From positions 62,001 through 126,000 of the forward strand of contig NZ_JAGXJW010000002.1 in the NCBI RefSeq assembly GCF_019091135.1: 64,000 nt of DNA, written 5' to 3'. Positions 16,052 through 25,017 of the stretch are shown piece after piece. The translations under genes were made by a program, and so were the position numbers. Below the pieces are notes generated by a model, which was given only the letters and a program-made list of their open reading frames with translations, did no database searches and was not told where the DNA came from. The stretch comes from Cohnella sp. GbtcB17. Lineage in GTDB: Bacteria; Bacillota; Bacilli; Paenibacillales; Paenibacillaceae. Within the stretch, counting starts at the first letter, position 1; every line of letters begins with the position of its first letter.

Positions 16052-19000
16052 ATGAAAAGAAAACTAGCGGGTCTCGTGCCCGCAGCGCTGGCGCTCGCCC
16101 TGGCTGCAGCTCCGATCGGCGCGTTCGCGGCGGGACCGAAGTTTCAAAGCGCGGTCATGTATACGCTGCCCGCCGGCAGTTCGATCAACGATATCGCGTT
16201 CGCCGATCTGGACGGAGACGGACACTTGGACGCGGTCGCGAGCGATTCTTTGAACAATCGAATCGCGATCTTTAAAGGCAACGGCGACGGGACGCTTCTA
16301 GCGACACCCGCATACCAACCGGTAGGCGTCTCCCCTAGAAAGATCGCAATCGCGCAACTCGACGGCGACGGTATTCCCGATATTGCGGTAACCAGCTATG
16401 GCGACGATAAAGTGACGGTCCTTCTCGGCAACGGCGGCGGAACGTTTAAGCCGGGGATCGCGTATACGGCGGGCGACGGTCCAACGGGAATCTCTGCGGC
16501 CGATCTCGATGGAGACAGCTTCATCGATCTGGCGATCGTTTCGCACGACGATCATCAATTGGCCGTCTTGTACGGGAACGGAGCCGGCACCTATTCCGCG
16601 CCGGTCTATTATCCTGTCGGTACGTACCCCTACGACGTCATCATTCGAGACTTCGATAAGGACGGAGATCCGGATATGGCCGTCTCCAACGACAATTCGG
16701 GGAGCATCAGCGTGCTGCTTAATAAAGGAAGCAGATCCTTTGACCGCAGCGATTTCGGGGGCATTCAGACCCCGACGGTCTTAGTGTCGGGAGACTTCAA
16801 CGGCGACGGGTTCGTCGATCTGGCGACCGCCGACAACGGCAGCGTCGGCGGCGCTGCCGTCCTGCTCGGCTTGGCCGGCGGCGCCTTCTCGCCTGCCGTA
16901 AAGTACCCTACAGGCGCGCATCCGCTCGACATCGCCGCGGGCGATTTCGACGGAGACGGCCGTCAAGATCTTGCCGTTATGAACCAGTTCCCCTCAAGTT
17001 CCATTTCCATCCTTAACGGCATCGCCGACGGAACCTTTCAATCGGCAATCGATCTGCCGATTATCGGCTTCTTGGCCGCTGCCGACTTGAACGAGGACGG
17101 ACTGGCGGATTTGGCCTACGCGAACAGCGTCAGCCTCAACTTGTTGAACAGTCTGGCCGAAGGCGAGCTGGCGTTTTCCTCGCCGACCTTTACGGTTGCT
17201 GAGGACGGCGGGAATGCGACCGTGACCGTCAACCGTACGGGCAGCGACTACGGTCAGACGAAAGTACGGATCCAAACGTCGGACGGCTCGGCAGTCGCGG
17301 GCACCGACTATACCGCCGTCGACACGACGATCGTCTTCGGCCCCGGCGAGACGTCGAAAAACGTGACGGTGCCGGTCACGGACAATTCGGTCTACGGTAC
17401 GGACCGGACGTTCGGCGTGACGATCTCCGGTCCGACCAACGGAGCCACGCTTGGCGGGCAGACGAGTGCGATCGTCACTATTCAAGAGGACGAGCAGGCG
17501 CCGGATACGACCGCGCCTACCCTTGATCCGACGAAGTTCGCCGCCGTCGACAACTATAGCGGCACGCCGGATCGGCTCGCAGGCGCCGCGGCGGCGGTAG
17601 GCGAAGCCGGCGCGATCGTCCGCGCCTACCGCTGGAACGACGACGACACCGACGGCGTCATCGATGCGGGCGAGCTTGAAACGGCGATCGCGCTCGGCAC
17701 GAGCGCCGGGGACGGCTCTGTCGCAGGCGCCGACATCGGCGACCTTGGGCCAGGCACATACAAGTACGTCATTTCCGCCGAGGACGCCGCGAGCAACGAA
17801 TCGCCGCGCACGGCAGCGGCGGCCGTGACCGTCACGTTGACGAAGGGTATCGCGCCGGACGTCGCCGATCCGACCTGGCCGGCGGGCGCGGAGCTCGCGG
17901 ACGCGAACGTCACGCGCACCGGCGTTAAGCTGTCGTGGCCGGCCGCCGCAGACGACCGCGGCGTCGACCACTACGAGCTGACGCAGGACGGCGGCCTGAT
18001 CTCCTCGCCTGCTGCGGCGACGTTGTCTTACGATGTCACCGGTCTGACGGCCGGTACATCGTACGCGTTCGAGATCGTCGCCGTGGACGCCGCTGGCAAC
18101 CGCAGCGCCCCGCTCGCCGCGACGGTGACGACCTCGCCGCTGGTCGATCCGGCCAAGTTCGCGGCCGTCGACAACTACGACGGTACGCCGGATACGCTCG
18201 CCGGCGCGGCTGACGCCATCGGCCGCGCCGGTGCGACCGTGCGCGCCTACCGCTGGACCGACGCCAATAGCGACGGCATCGTGGATGCAGGCGAGCTCGG
18301 CGCGGCCATCGCGCTCGGCACAAGCGCAGCCGACGGCTCGGTCGCGGCCGCCGACCTCGGCGACCTCGCGCCCGGCGCTTACAAGTTTGTCGTTACGGCG
18401 ACCGACGGCGCCGGCACCGAATCGCCGCGCACGGCGGCAACGGCCGTCACCGTCACGCTGACGAAAGGACTTGCGCCGGACGTTGCCGACCCGACCTGGC
18501 CGGCAGGCGCGGAGCTTGCGGACGCGAACGTCACGCGTACCGGCTTCAAGCTGTCGTGGCCCGCTGCCGACGACGATCGCGGCATCGACCACTATGAACT
18601 GAAGCAGGACGGCGGCCTGATCGCCTCGCCTGCTGCGGCAACATTGTCTTACGACGTCGCCGGGCTGACGGCCGGCAAGTCCTATGCGTTCGAGATCGTC
18701 GCCGTGGACGCCGCTGGCAACCGCAGCGCGCCGCTCGCCGCGACGGTGACGACCTCGCCGCTGGTCGATCCGGCCAAGTTCGCGGCCGTCGACAACTACG
18801 ACGGTACGCCGGATACGCTCGCCGGCGCGGCTGACGCCATCGGCCGCGCCGGTGCGACCGTGCGCGCCTACCGCTGGACCGACGCCAATAGCGACGGCAT
18901 CGTGGATGCAGGCGAGCTCGGCGCGGCCATCGCGCTCGGCACAAGCGCAGCCGACGGCTCGGTCGCGGCCGCCGACCTCGGCGACCTCGCGCCCGGCGTG

Positions 19001-20887
19001 TACAAGTTTGTCGTCACGGCGACCGATGGCGCCGGCACCGAATCGCCGCGCACGGCGGCAACGGCCGTCACCGTCACGCTGACGAAAGGACTTGCGCCGG
19101 ACGTTGCCGACCCGACCTGGCCGGCAGGCGCGGAGCTTGCGGACGCGAACGTCACGCGTACCGGCTTCAAGCTGTCGTGGCCCGCTGCCGACGACGATCG
19201 CGGCATCGACCACTATGAACTGAAGCAGGACGGAGGCTTGATCGCCTCGCCTGCTTCCGGGACGGTTTCCTACGACGTCAGTGGGCTGACAGCCGGCACG
19301 TCGTACGCGTTCGAGATCGTCGCTGTGGACGCTGCCGGCAACCGTAGCGCGCCGCTCGCCGCGACGGTGACGACCTCGCCGCTGGTCGATCCGGCCAAGT
19401 TCGCGGCCGTCGACAACTACGCCGGCACGCCGGACAGGCTCGCTGGCGCAGCTGACGCTATTGGTCGCGCCGGCGCGACCGTGCGCGCCTACCGCTGGAC
19501 CGACGCCGACAGCGACGGCATCGTCGATGCGGGCGAGCTCGGCGCGGCGATCGCGCTCGGCACAAGCGCCGCCGACGGCTCAGTCGCGGCCGCCGATATC
19601 GGCGACCTCGCGCCCGGCGCTTACAAGTTTGTCGTTACGGCGACCGACGACGCCGGCACCGAATCGCCGCGCACGGCGGCGGCAGTGGTCACCATCACGC
19701 TGACGAAAAGCATCGCGCCTGACATTGCCGCACCTGCTTGGCCTGCCGACGCGGCGCTATCGGTCTCGGCCGTCACTTACGAGAGTCTTAGGCTCGCATG
19801 GCCTGCTGCTCAGGACGACGGCGGCGTCGACCATTACGAGCTGAAGCAAGGCGCGGGAGCGCCTGTCATCCTGACCGCCGCCGCGCTTTCGCGCGATATC
19901 GAAGGCTTAGCCGCTTCGACCGCGTATGAATTTTCCATCGTCGCCGTCGACGCTGCAGGCAACCGAAGCGCCCCGTTGACGGTTACGGCCACGACGCTGC
20001 CTCGGCCTGAAACTGCGCAGCCGTCCGAAGCTTCGAGCGAGACCAGACTTCGGCTGCTTACGCTCGAAACCGATGCCGGCTCCGTCAGCTTGACGCCTGC
20101 CTTCGATATGGACATACACGCCTATGAGGCAACGACCACGGAGTCGCGCATTACGCTGAATGCCGAGCCTCTTTCTCCAGCCGCCATCTTGCGGATTAAC
20201 GGACAGAGCGCCCTCGGCAAGCTCCCGCTCGCGATCGATCTTGCCCCGGGCAAGAACGTCGTACAGATCGAGGTTCAGGCAGCCAACGGTAATATTCGCG
20301 CTTACGACCTGACGATCAATCGCCGGGACAAGCCTCCGGTTGTCTCTTGCTTCGGCGATATTCGCGGCCACTGGGCGGAAGCGGAAATTAACGAAGCCTG
20401 CGCGCTCGGCCTCGTCAAGGGCGGGCCCGACGGCCTCTATAGACCGGACAGCCCGGTCACTCGCGCCGAGTGGGCCGTCATGACCGCTAGATGGTTAAAG
20501 TCGGACGCCAAAGGTATCGCTCTGATCTCCGGGTACGCGGATTCGTCCAGCATTCCGGCTTGGGCCAGAGAGGCGATTGACGCCGCGACGGACATCGGCA
20601 TCCTGAATGGCTATCCGGACGGCACGTTCCGCCCCGCCGTGACGATCAGCCGCGCCGAGATGACAGCCACTCTCGTTAGAACCGCGAATTGGACGACAGA
20701 TCCGAAGGCCCTTACGAATTTCGCGGACGACGCGAGCATCCCGTTCTGGGCAAAACCGTATGCCGCTGCCGCCGCGATGCACGGCATTATGAACGGCAAA
20801 AGCGGCAATCGCTTCGAGCCGGGAGCGCCGACGACCCGCGCCGAAGCGGCGGCGCTCCTCGTCCGATTGACCAGACTCCTTAACTAA
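16052..20887 (+). CDS. Secreted SLH-anchored protein with FG-GAP propeller, Calx-beta and four Ca-loop/FN3 units
   Basis: The 1611-aa protein starts with a signal peptide (MKRKLAGLVPAALALALAAA ... AFA). Next come about seven FG-GAP/VCBS repeats with DxDGDG loops (residues 35-370, probable beta-propeller), a Calx-beta domain (373-480), four 207-residue tandem units (from about 492), a cadherin-like beta-sandwich (about 1325-1430) and three C-terminal SLH domains (FGDIRGHWAEAEI, GYADSSSIPAWAREA, NFADDASIPFWAKPY). Each tandem unit pairs a DxNxDGxxDAGEL calcium-type loop domain with a fibronectin-III domain. It is a cell-wall-bound adhesin or matrix protein by architecture; no enzyme domain is seen. 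ATG 16052 follows AGAAGGAGA by 11 nt. Confidence 0.9.
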   Translation: MKRKLAGLVPAALALALAAAPIGAFAAGPKFQSAVMYTLPAGSSINDIAFADLDGDGHLDAVASDSLNNRIAIFKGNGDGTLLATPAYQPVGVSPRKIAIAQLDGDGIPDIAVTSYGDDKVTVLLGNGGGTFKPGIAYTAGDGPTGISAADLDGDSFIDLAIVSHDDHQLAVLYGNGAGTYSAPVYYPVGTYPYDVIIRDFDKDGDPDMAVSNDNSGSISVLLNKGSRSFDRSDFGGIQTPTVLVSGDFNGDGFVDLATADNGSVGGAAVLLGLAGGAFSPAVKYPTGAHPLDIAAGDFDGDGRQDLAVMNQFPSSSISILNGIADGTFQSAIDLPIIGFLAAADLNEDGLADLAYANSVSLNLLNSLAEGELAFSSPTFTVAEDGGNATVTVNRTGSDYGQTKVRIQTSDGSAVAGTDYTAVDTTIVFGPGETSKNVTVPVTDNSVYGTDRTFGVTISGPTNGATLGGQTSAIVTIQEDEQAPDTTAPTLDPTKFAAVDNYSGTPDRLAGAAAAVGEAGAIVRAYRWNDDDTDGVIDAGELETAIALGTSAGDGSVAGADIGDLGPGTYKYVISAEDAASNESPRTAAAAVTVTLTKGIAPDVADPTWPAGAELADANVTRTGVKLSWPAAADDRGVDHYELTQDGGLISSPAAATLSYDVTGLTAGTSYAFEIVAVDAAGNRSAPLAATVTTSPLVDPAKFAAVDNYDGTPDTLAGAADAIGRAGATVRAYRWTDANSDGIVDAGELGAAIALGTSAADGSVAAADLGDLAPGAYKFVVTATDGAGTESPRTAATAVTVTLTKGLAPDVADPTWPAGAELADANVTRTGFKLSWPAADDDRGIDHYELKQDGGLIASPAAATLSYDVAGLTAGKSYAFEIVAVDAAGNRSAPLAATVTTSPLVDPAKFAAVDNYDGTPDTLAGAADAIGRAGATVRAYRWTDANSDGIVDAGELGAAIALGTSAADGSVAAADLGDLAPGVYKFVVTATDGAGTESPRTAATAVTVTLTKGLAPDVADPTWPAGAELADANVTRTGFKLSWPAADDDRGIDHYELKQDGGLIASPASGTVSYDVSGLTAGTSYAFEIVAVDAAGNRSAPLAATVTTSPLVDPAKFAAVDNYAGTPDRLAGAADAIGRAGATVRAYRWTDADSDGIVDAGELGAAIALGTSAADGSVAAADIGDLAPGAYKFVVTATDDAGTESPRTAAAVVTITLTKSIAPDIAAPAWPADAALSVSAVTYESLRLAWPAAQDDGGVDHYELKQGAGAPVILTAAALSRDIEGLAASTAYEFSIVAVDAAGNRSAPLTVTATTLPRPETAQPSEASSETRLRLLTLETDAGSVSLTPAFDMDIHAYEATTTESRITLNAEPLSPAAILRINGQSALGKLPLAIDLAPGKNVVQIEVQAANGNIRAYDLTINRRDKPPVVSCFGDIRGHWAEAEINEACALGLVKGGPDGLYRPDSPVTRAEWAVMTARWLKSDAKGIALISGYADSSSIPAWAREAIDAATDIGILNGYPDGTFRPAVTISRAEMTATLVRTANWTTDPKALTNFADDASIPFWAKPYAAAAAMHGIMNGKSGNRFEPGAPTTRAEAAALLVRLTRLLN
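17525..20008 (+). repeat. Four in-frame 621-bp tandem repeats inside the SLH gene
   Basis: GATCC...AAGTTCGC marks unit starts at 17525, 18146, 18767 and 19388, an exact 621-bp (207-codon) period. Units 2 and 3 are almost identical at the DNA level over hundreds of bases, including third codon positions. Units 1 and 4 are more diverged, and the second half of unit 4 is the most different. This points to recent duplication or gene conversion. Confidence 0.93.
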
Positions 20888-20892
20888 CTGCG

Positions 20893-20937
20893 AAAAACGG
20901 GATTAGGCAGGTTTATTTCCTGCCCAATCCCGTTTTT
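20893..20937 (+). terminator. Bidirectional-type rho-independent terminator
   Basis: A 19-bp stem with one G-T type mismatch (AAAAACGGGATTAGGCAGG paired with CCTGCCCAATCCCGTTTTT) starts 6 bp after the SLH gene stop. T- and A-tracts flank it on both strands. Confidence 0.92.
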
Positions 20938-21025
20938 GTGTGATCGATATTTAGACATCTACCGCTCAACCACAGTCGTTCGCCCGCTTCACGCCCTCGG
21001 AGCCGCCCGCCATCTACTCCTCCAG

Positions 21026-21613
21026 CTACGCCCGAATCCCCTCGAACCCGCTCTTCACCAGCCGGCGTACATAATCGTCGTCCAGCGGCTCGCCCGTCAC
21101 CAGCAGCCGGTAAAGGATCGGCCCGTACAGCAGGTCCACGCCCAGTCCGACATCCAGCGTTTCCCGAAGCTGTCCCCGACGTATTCCTTTTTCCAGAATG
21201 CCCTTGGCCTCTTGCCGCCGCGGCTGGAAGTAACGCTTCCTATACGCTTCGGCCAAGCCCGCATCGAATTGTCCCTCCCCGACCAACGCCGTGATGATCT
21301 TCCCTTCCTTGCTCAACAAAAAACGGGTCAAGTTCACGGCGTGGATCTGAATGTCCTCGAACACGTCGCCTGTGTCGGGCACCGGCAGTCGGGCCGAAGC
21401 GGCGGACAAAAATCCGTCCATGACTACCGCCGCTTTGTTCGGCCACCATTTATAGATGGTCGCTTTGCTGACGCCGGCCCGCTCGGCGATTTTCTCGACT
21501 GTCACCGCGCCGAAGCCGACCTCCAGCAGCAAATCGTACGACGCGGACAGAATCGCCTGCTGTGTCTTCGGATCCCGGGGCCGCCCCCGCTTGTTCTGCT
21601 CTTCCATATTCAT
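21026..21613 (-). CDS. TetR/AcrR-family regulator
   Basis: The 195-aa protein has an N-terminal helix-turn-helix (RGRPRDPKTQQAILSASYDL ... VTVEKIAERAGVSKATIYKWWPNKAAVV) with the basic RGRPRD lead-in seen in the TetR_C_11 type. The C-terminal 120 residues form the ligand-binding helices. ATG 21613 is preceded by AGAGAGG at about 8 nt; the longer in-frame start at 21652 adds residues with no family similarity. It is divergent from the MFS transporter at 21808, with repeated CGTTCA elements between them, so it very likely represses that pump. Confidence 0.93.
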   Translation of the reverse strand: MNMEEQNKRGRPRDPKTQQAILSASYDLLLEVGFGAVTVEKIAERAGVSKATIYKWWPNKAAVVMDGFLSAASARLPVPDTGDVFEDIQIHAVNLTRFLLSKEGKIITALVGEGQFDAGLAEAYRKRYFQPRRQEAKGILEKGIRRGQLRETLDVGLGVDLLYGPILYRLLVTGEPLDDDYVRRLVKSGFEGIRA

Positions 21614-21760
21614 GACCGCCTCTCTCTCATACGAGCGGGTATTTCTAAACATTCAAATACAATACGTTCAGTATACAAAAAATCATGCAGAAATAAAAAC
21701 GAAACGCCTATTTACAAAACGCTTCGTTCAGTATATCATAAGATCACCAATTAATAAACT

Positions 21761-21790
21761 GTACGTTCATTATTTAAATCACGAACGTAC
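21761..21790. promoter_or_regulatory. Perfect operator-like inverted repeat between TetR and MFS genes
   Basis: GTACGTTC (21761-21768) and GAACGTAC (21783-21790) form a perfect 8-bp inverted repeat around a 14-bp AT-rich centre. It ends 17 bp before the MFS ATG, next to its GGAGG site. Related CGTTCAGTATA half-sites occur at about 21665 and 21725, closer to the TetR promoter. This is probably the binding site of the TetR protein at 21026-21613. Confidence 0.7.
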
Positions 21791-21807
21791 CGATCGGAGG
21801 AAGCAAG

Positions 21808-23028
21808 ATGAGTAAGGAACAAAAGATGAAGGACGGAGGCTTTTCCCGCGGGTTGACGATTCTGTTGGCAGCGGCATGCGGTCTCATCGCGGCCAACCTC
21901 TACTACGCCCAGACGCTGGTCGGACCGATCGGCGCCTCCACGGGACTGTCCGCCGGCGCTGCGGGTCTCATCGTAACGTTGACGCAAATCGGCTATGTCG
22001 TTGGCCTGCTGTTCATCGTCCCGCTGGCCGATATTGTCGAGAATCGCAGACTGACGATCGTATCGCTCGCCGTTGCGACCGCTGCATTGATCGCGGCAGC
22101 GCTCGCGCCGAACGCGCCGCTCTTCCTGGCCGCGTCGCTCCTCATCGGGACCGCGTCGGTCGTCGCCCAGGTGCTTGTGCCCTTCGCGGCTTCGCTCGCC
22201 TCCGAAGCCGAAAGGGGCCGCGTAGTCGGCAACGTGATGAGCGGACTTCTTCTCGGCATCATGCTCGCGCGGCCCGTCGCCAGCTTCATCGCCGGCATCT
22301 GGAGCTGGCCTTATGTATTCGCCGCTTCGGCGGTCGCCATTGCGTTGTTGGCCGCATTGCTGTCGCGCAAGTTGCCCGAGCGGCGTCCGGCGCCCAGCGT
22401 TTCCTACGGCAGGCTGATCCGCTCGCTCGCGCCGCTGTTCGCCCGAACGCCGGCTCTGCGCCGCCGCGCGCTGTACCAGGCTTTTCTGTTCGGCGCCTTC
22501 AGCCTCTTCTGGACGGTAGCGCCGCTCCACCTGGCTGACGCGTACGGCATGTCGCAGCAGGGCATCGCCTGGTTCGCGCTCGTCGGCGTCGGCGGCGCGA
22601 TTGCCGCGCCGATCGCCGGCAGACTGGCAGACAAGGGCTGGAGCCGCCCGCTTACCTGGCTGGCTCTGAGCGTCGCGCTGGTGTCCTGGCTGCTCCCGCA
22701 TATCGTCCACGGCCACTCGACCGCCTCGCTTGTCCTGCTCTTCGTCGCCGCGATCGCGCTCGACATGGCCGTCTCCGGCAACCTCGTGCTCGGACAGCGC
22801 GTCGTCTATACGCTCGGCAGCGAAGCGCGCGGCCGCTTAAACGGCCTGTTCATGTCGATCTTCTTCATCGGCGGCGCTGTCGGCTCGGCACTTGGCGGCT
22901 GGGCGTATGCGCACGGCGGCTGGCAGCTCGCTTCGCTGATCGGCGCCGCACTGCCGCTGCTCGCAATCCTCTATGCGTTCACCGAAAGAGGACACAAAGA
23001 GCTCGAAGCAAAACCCGCCGTTAACTAA
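21808..23028 (+). CDS. MFS transporter (12-TM, drug or metabolite efflux type)
   Basis: The 406-aa protein has 12 hydrophobic helices. MFS motif A-like loops are present (PLADIVENRRLTI; GRLADKGWSRPL after helix 8), and a third conserved region reads RARGRLNGLFMSIFFIGGAVGS-like near residue 345. The size and N-terminal sequence (AANLYYAQTLVGPI) match the group of small MFS exporters often paired with TetR genes. GGAGG precedes the ATG by 7 nt. Substrate is unknown. Confidence 0.92.
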   Translation: MSKEQKMKDGGFSRGLTILLAAACGLIAANLYYAQTLVGPIGASTGLSAGAAGLIVTLTQIGYVVGLLFIVPLADIVENRRLTIVSLAVATAALIAAALAPNAPLFLAASLLIGTASVVAQVLVPFAASLASEAERGRVVGNVMSGLLLGIMLARPVASFIAGIWSWPYVFAASAVAIALLAALLSRKLPERRPAPSVSYGRLIRSLAPLFARTPALRRRALYQAFLFGAFSLFWTVAPLHLADAYGMSQQGIAWFALVGVGGAIAAPIAGRLADKGWSRPLTWLALSVALVSWLLPHIVHGHSTASLVLLFVAAIALDMAVSGNLVLGQRVVYTLGSEARGRLNGLFMSIFFIGGAVGSALGGWAYAHGGWQLASLIGAALPLLAILYAFTERGHKELEAKPAVN

Positions 23029-23370
23029 GCTTCGCCAGCTCGTCCATCAAAGCAATCGGGCCGTCTTCCGTAAGCCGCCTTCAATCGGGAGACGACCTCC
23101 GCTTGCCCGGCCACGCCGGCGATTTTTTTGTAGCGTGTGATGGCGCCGCAGACAGCCTTGTAGCCCCTTCTATCTGTCGATTGCTCAGCCAATTCGATCG
23201 CGCGGCGATTGTCCCCGGATCCATCAATCGATCGATGATCAGCTCGCAGAAGGAAGGACACTGAATATGCGCATAGGCAGACCGCTCCGCTTCTTCCTCC
23301 GAATCGAGCAGGAGCAGCCGGTGCATGAGCTGCTCGGAATTTCGTTTATGACCTGCACTTCTATGGACTT
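23021..23370 (-). pseudogene. Frameshifted 3' remnant of an unidentified gene
   Basis: On the minus strand three frames read in turn like one protein end. The first gives NSEQLMHRLLLLDSEEEAER...RLMDPG, the second DNRRAIELAEQSTDRRGYKA...VVSRLKAAYGRRP, and the third ALMDELAKLS then stop at 23021. At least two frameshifts separate them, and no start or ribosome binding site is present upstream. The helical pattern and the final RRP-ALMDEL resemble the C-terminal repeat region found after SWIM zinc fingers, but that is a guess. It converges on the MFS gene and its stop overlaps the MFS end. Confidence 0.5.
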
Positions 23371-23476
23371 TTGCTCGACCGTTTGTCGACGAAGCTTGAC
23401 GTGCGCTTCTATTTAGATCTATTATGGATATTCAATGTCTTTAAAAAAGCGAATTTATCGAAAGGGGACGTCGACT

Positions 23477-24262
23477 ATGTCCAGCCGACCCGACCTCAAC
23501 TCACATCTTCCCTCTGAAGCGCAGCGCAAGGAACCTCAGTCCAGACTCGGCACGGAAGTCCTGTCTCTTCTTCAGCCATCCCCCGGGGAGCGAATACTCG
23601 ACCTAGGCTGCGGAAACGGAGACTTGACGGCCCGAATCGCGGCTGCGGGAGCGGTGCCGACGGGCATAGATCTGTCTGCGGATTCGATCGCAAACGCAAG
23701 ACTAAGACATCCGGGCCTCAATCTTCAGGTCGCGGATGCCGGCAAGTATCGGACGGATGTCCGGTACGACGCGGTTTTCTCCCATGCCGCGCTGCATTGG
23801 ATCGGGAACGCGGAGGCCACGGCGCACACGGTCTGGCTCGCTCTTCGGGACGGCGGGCGATTCGTGGCCGAGTTCGCGGGCAGCGGCAACCTCGTGGCGC
23901 TGACCGATGCGGTCCGACAGGCGCTCTCGGTGCGCGGCTACGAGGCGGAGGGGCGCATTCCCTGGTATCTGCCGACGATCGGCGAATATGCTGGCTTGCT
24001 CGAGCGAACCGGATTTCGCGTGACGTCCGCCCTTCACTTCGACCAGCTATCGCCGATTAAGGCGCCGACGGGGATCAGAGCAATGCTGGACAGCTTCGCG
24101 ACCTACTTCTTCGCGGGCGTGGCGCCAGAGGAACTCGATGCCGTCTACGACGAAGTCGAAGCTGCGCTCATGCCGTTTTTGTATCGCGACGGTCAATGGA
24201 CGATCAATAAAAGCCGCTTGCGCATCGCCGCCGTCAAGCTTCCGCAACCGAAAGACGCTTGA
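23477..24262 (+). CDS. Class I SAM-dependent methyltransferase (Tam-like)
   Basis: The 261-aa protein has the SAM-binding motif I ILDLGCGNGDLTARIA, an acidic motif II in GIDLSADSIANAR, and YDAVFSHAALHWIGNAE, as in trans-aconitate 2-methyltransferase-like enzymes. The substrate cannot be assigned from sequence. ATG 23477 is used because GAAAGGGGAC lies about 9 nt upstream; the longer in-frame start at 23435 adds a basic, unconserved tail. Upstream is a decayed gene and downstream a short yjfB gene. Confidence 0.88.
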   Translation: MSSRPDLNSHLPSEAQRKEPQSRLGTEVLSLLQPSPGERILDLGCGNGDLTARIAAAGAVPTGIDLSADSIANARLRHPGLNLQVADAGKYRTDVRYDAVFSHAALHWIGNAEATAHTVWLALRDGGRFVAEFAGSGNLVALTDAVRQALSVRGYEAEGRIPWYLPTIGEYAGLLERTGFRVTSALHFDQLSPIKAPTGIRAMLDSFATYFFAGVAPEELDAVYDEVEAALMPFLYRDGQWTINKSRLRIAAVKLPQPKDA

Positions 24263-24321
24263 CCAGCGTTCACCGATTAAACATCCGTATCCGATAATAG
24301 TAAACGGGAGGGTGAGCGTCC

Positions 24322-24498
24322 ATGGACATAGCGGCAATCTCGACGGGTCTGGCGATGAACGATCTGCGGCAGCAAGCCGGCATCGCCGTCCTCGGCCAAG
24401 CGCTGGACAGCGCGCAACAGAACAGCCAGGCGATCGTACAGATGGCCCAGAGCATCGCGCAGCCCCATCTGGGCGGCAACATCGACGTGCGCGTTTAA
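24322..24498 (+). CDS. yjfB: YjfB-family small protein
   Basis: A 58-aa protein beginning MDIAAISTGLAMNDLRQQAG and ending HLGGNIDVRV matches the short YjfB family (typical pattern: MDIAALSxxMxQxxLxQQ near the start, PHLGxNIDIxx at the end). In Bacillus subtilis yjfB belongs to the motility (sigma-D) regulon; its biochemical function is unknown. GGGAGG lies 8 nt before the ATG. No clear sigma-D promoter with correct spacing was found. The length and both ends are conserved, so the call is good despite the size. Confidence 0.85.
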   Translation: MDIAAISTGLAMNDLRQQAGIAVLGQALDSAQQNSQAIVQMAQSIAQPHLGGNIDVRV

Positions 24499-24523
24499 GC
24501 TCCCGTTTTTTCATCACGAACGA

Positions 24524-24582
24524 CAGCGCAAAGCGCCGAATCGTCCTTGATCGTCCAAGGTTCGGTTCGGCGCTTTGCGCTG
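24524..24582. terminator. Perfect 17-bp inverted repeat between convergent genes
   Basis: CAGCGCAAAGCGCCGAA (24524-24540) and its exact complement (24566-24582) enclose 25 nt that contain a second small stem (CCTTG...CAAGG). It lies between yjfB (+) and the zinc-ribbon gene (-). A TTTTTT run lies upstream on the plus strand rather than after the stem, so a classical terminator is not certain. Confidence 0.55.
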
Positions 24583-24611
24583 CCGGATAGGACGGAACGA
24601 CGCAGGGTAAA

Positions 24612-24959
24612 CTACAGACGGTCGAGCTCCCGCGCTTCGGCTTTGGACCGGCAATCTCTGCATACGCCGATCGTACGTCCGCCTTCGTCTAGATAAAAAG
24701 AAAGCCGCGCGGATCGCTTGCGGCACAAAGAGCAGGGGCGCGCCTGCTCCCCTGCCTCAGCCCCCCGCTCTTTGCCCGGCTCCTCCCGCGTCTTGCGTCC
24801 AGCCTCTCGCGACGTTCCCGATCTGCGCCTGCGGGCGGCCCGAAGCGGCACGACCTTCGCGCCGCGCGTCGCGGACGAGCCGGTACGCCCGCGCCGGACG
24901 AGCCAGTACACCGACCCGGCAACCGCCAAGACGGCGGCCAATACGATTCCGATAAGCAT
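24612..24959 (-). CDS. Small membrane-anchored protein with a C-terminal zinc-ribbon-like motif
   Basis: This 115-aa protein has one N-terminal membrane helix (LIGIVLAAVLAVAGSVYWLV), a long Arg/Lys/Glu-rich disordered middle, and a C-terminal CxxC...CxxC pair (PCSLCRKR, then IGVCRDCRSK) that could hold one zinc ion. The start is supported by AAAGGAG about 7 nt upstream. I do not recognise the family. The single helix would put the basic region and zinc site in the cytoplasm. It has no obvious operon partner. Confidence 0.65.
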   Translation of the reverse strand: MLIGIVLAAVLAVAGSVYWLVRRGRTGSSATRGAKVVPLRAARRRRSGTSREAGRKTREEPGKERGAEAGEQARPCSLCRKRSARLSFYLDEGGRTIGVCRDCRSKAEARELDRL

Positions 24960-25017
24960 GCGGTTCTCCTTTCTGATCCGAGGTGCGATTCTTCCCGGCG
25001 GACGGCGGTCGTAAAGC

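Noticed and set aside
16994-19213. 739-codon open frame on the minus strand
   Set aside because: Antisense to the 621-bp repeat units; its own repetition is only a mirror of those units.
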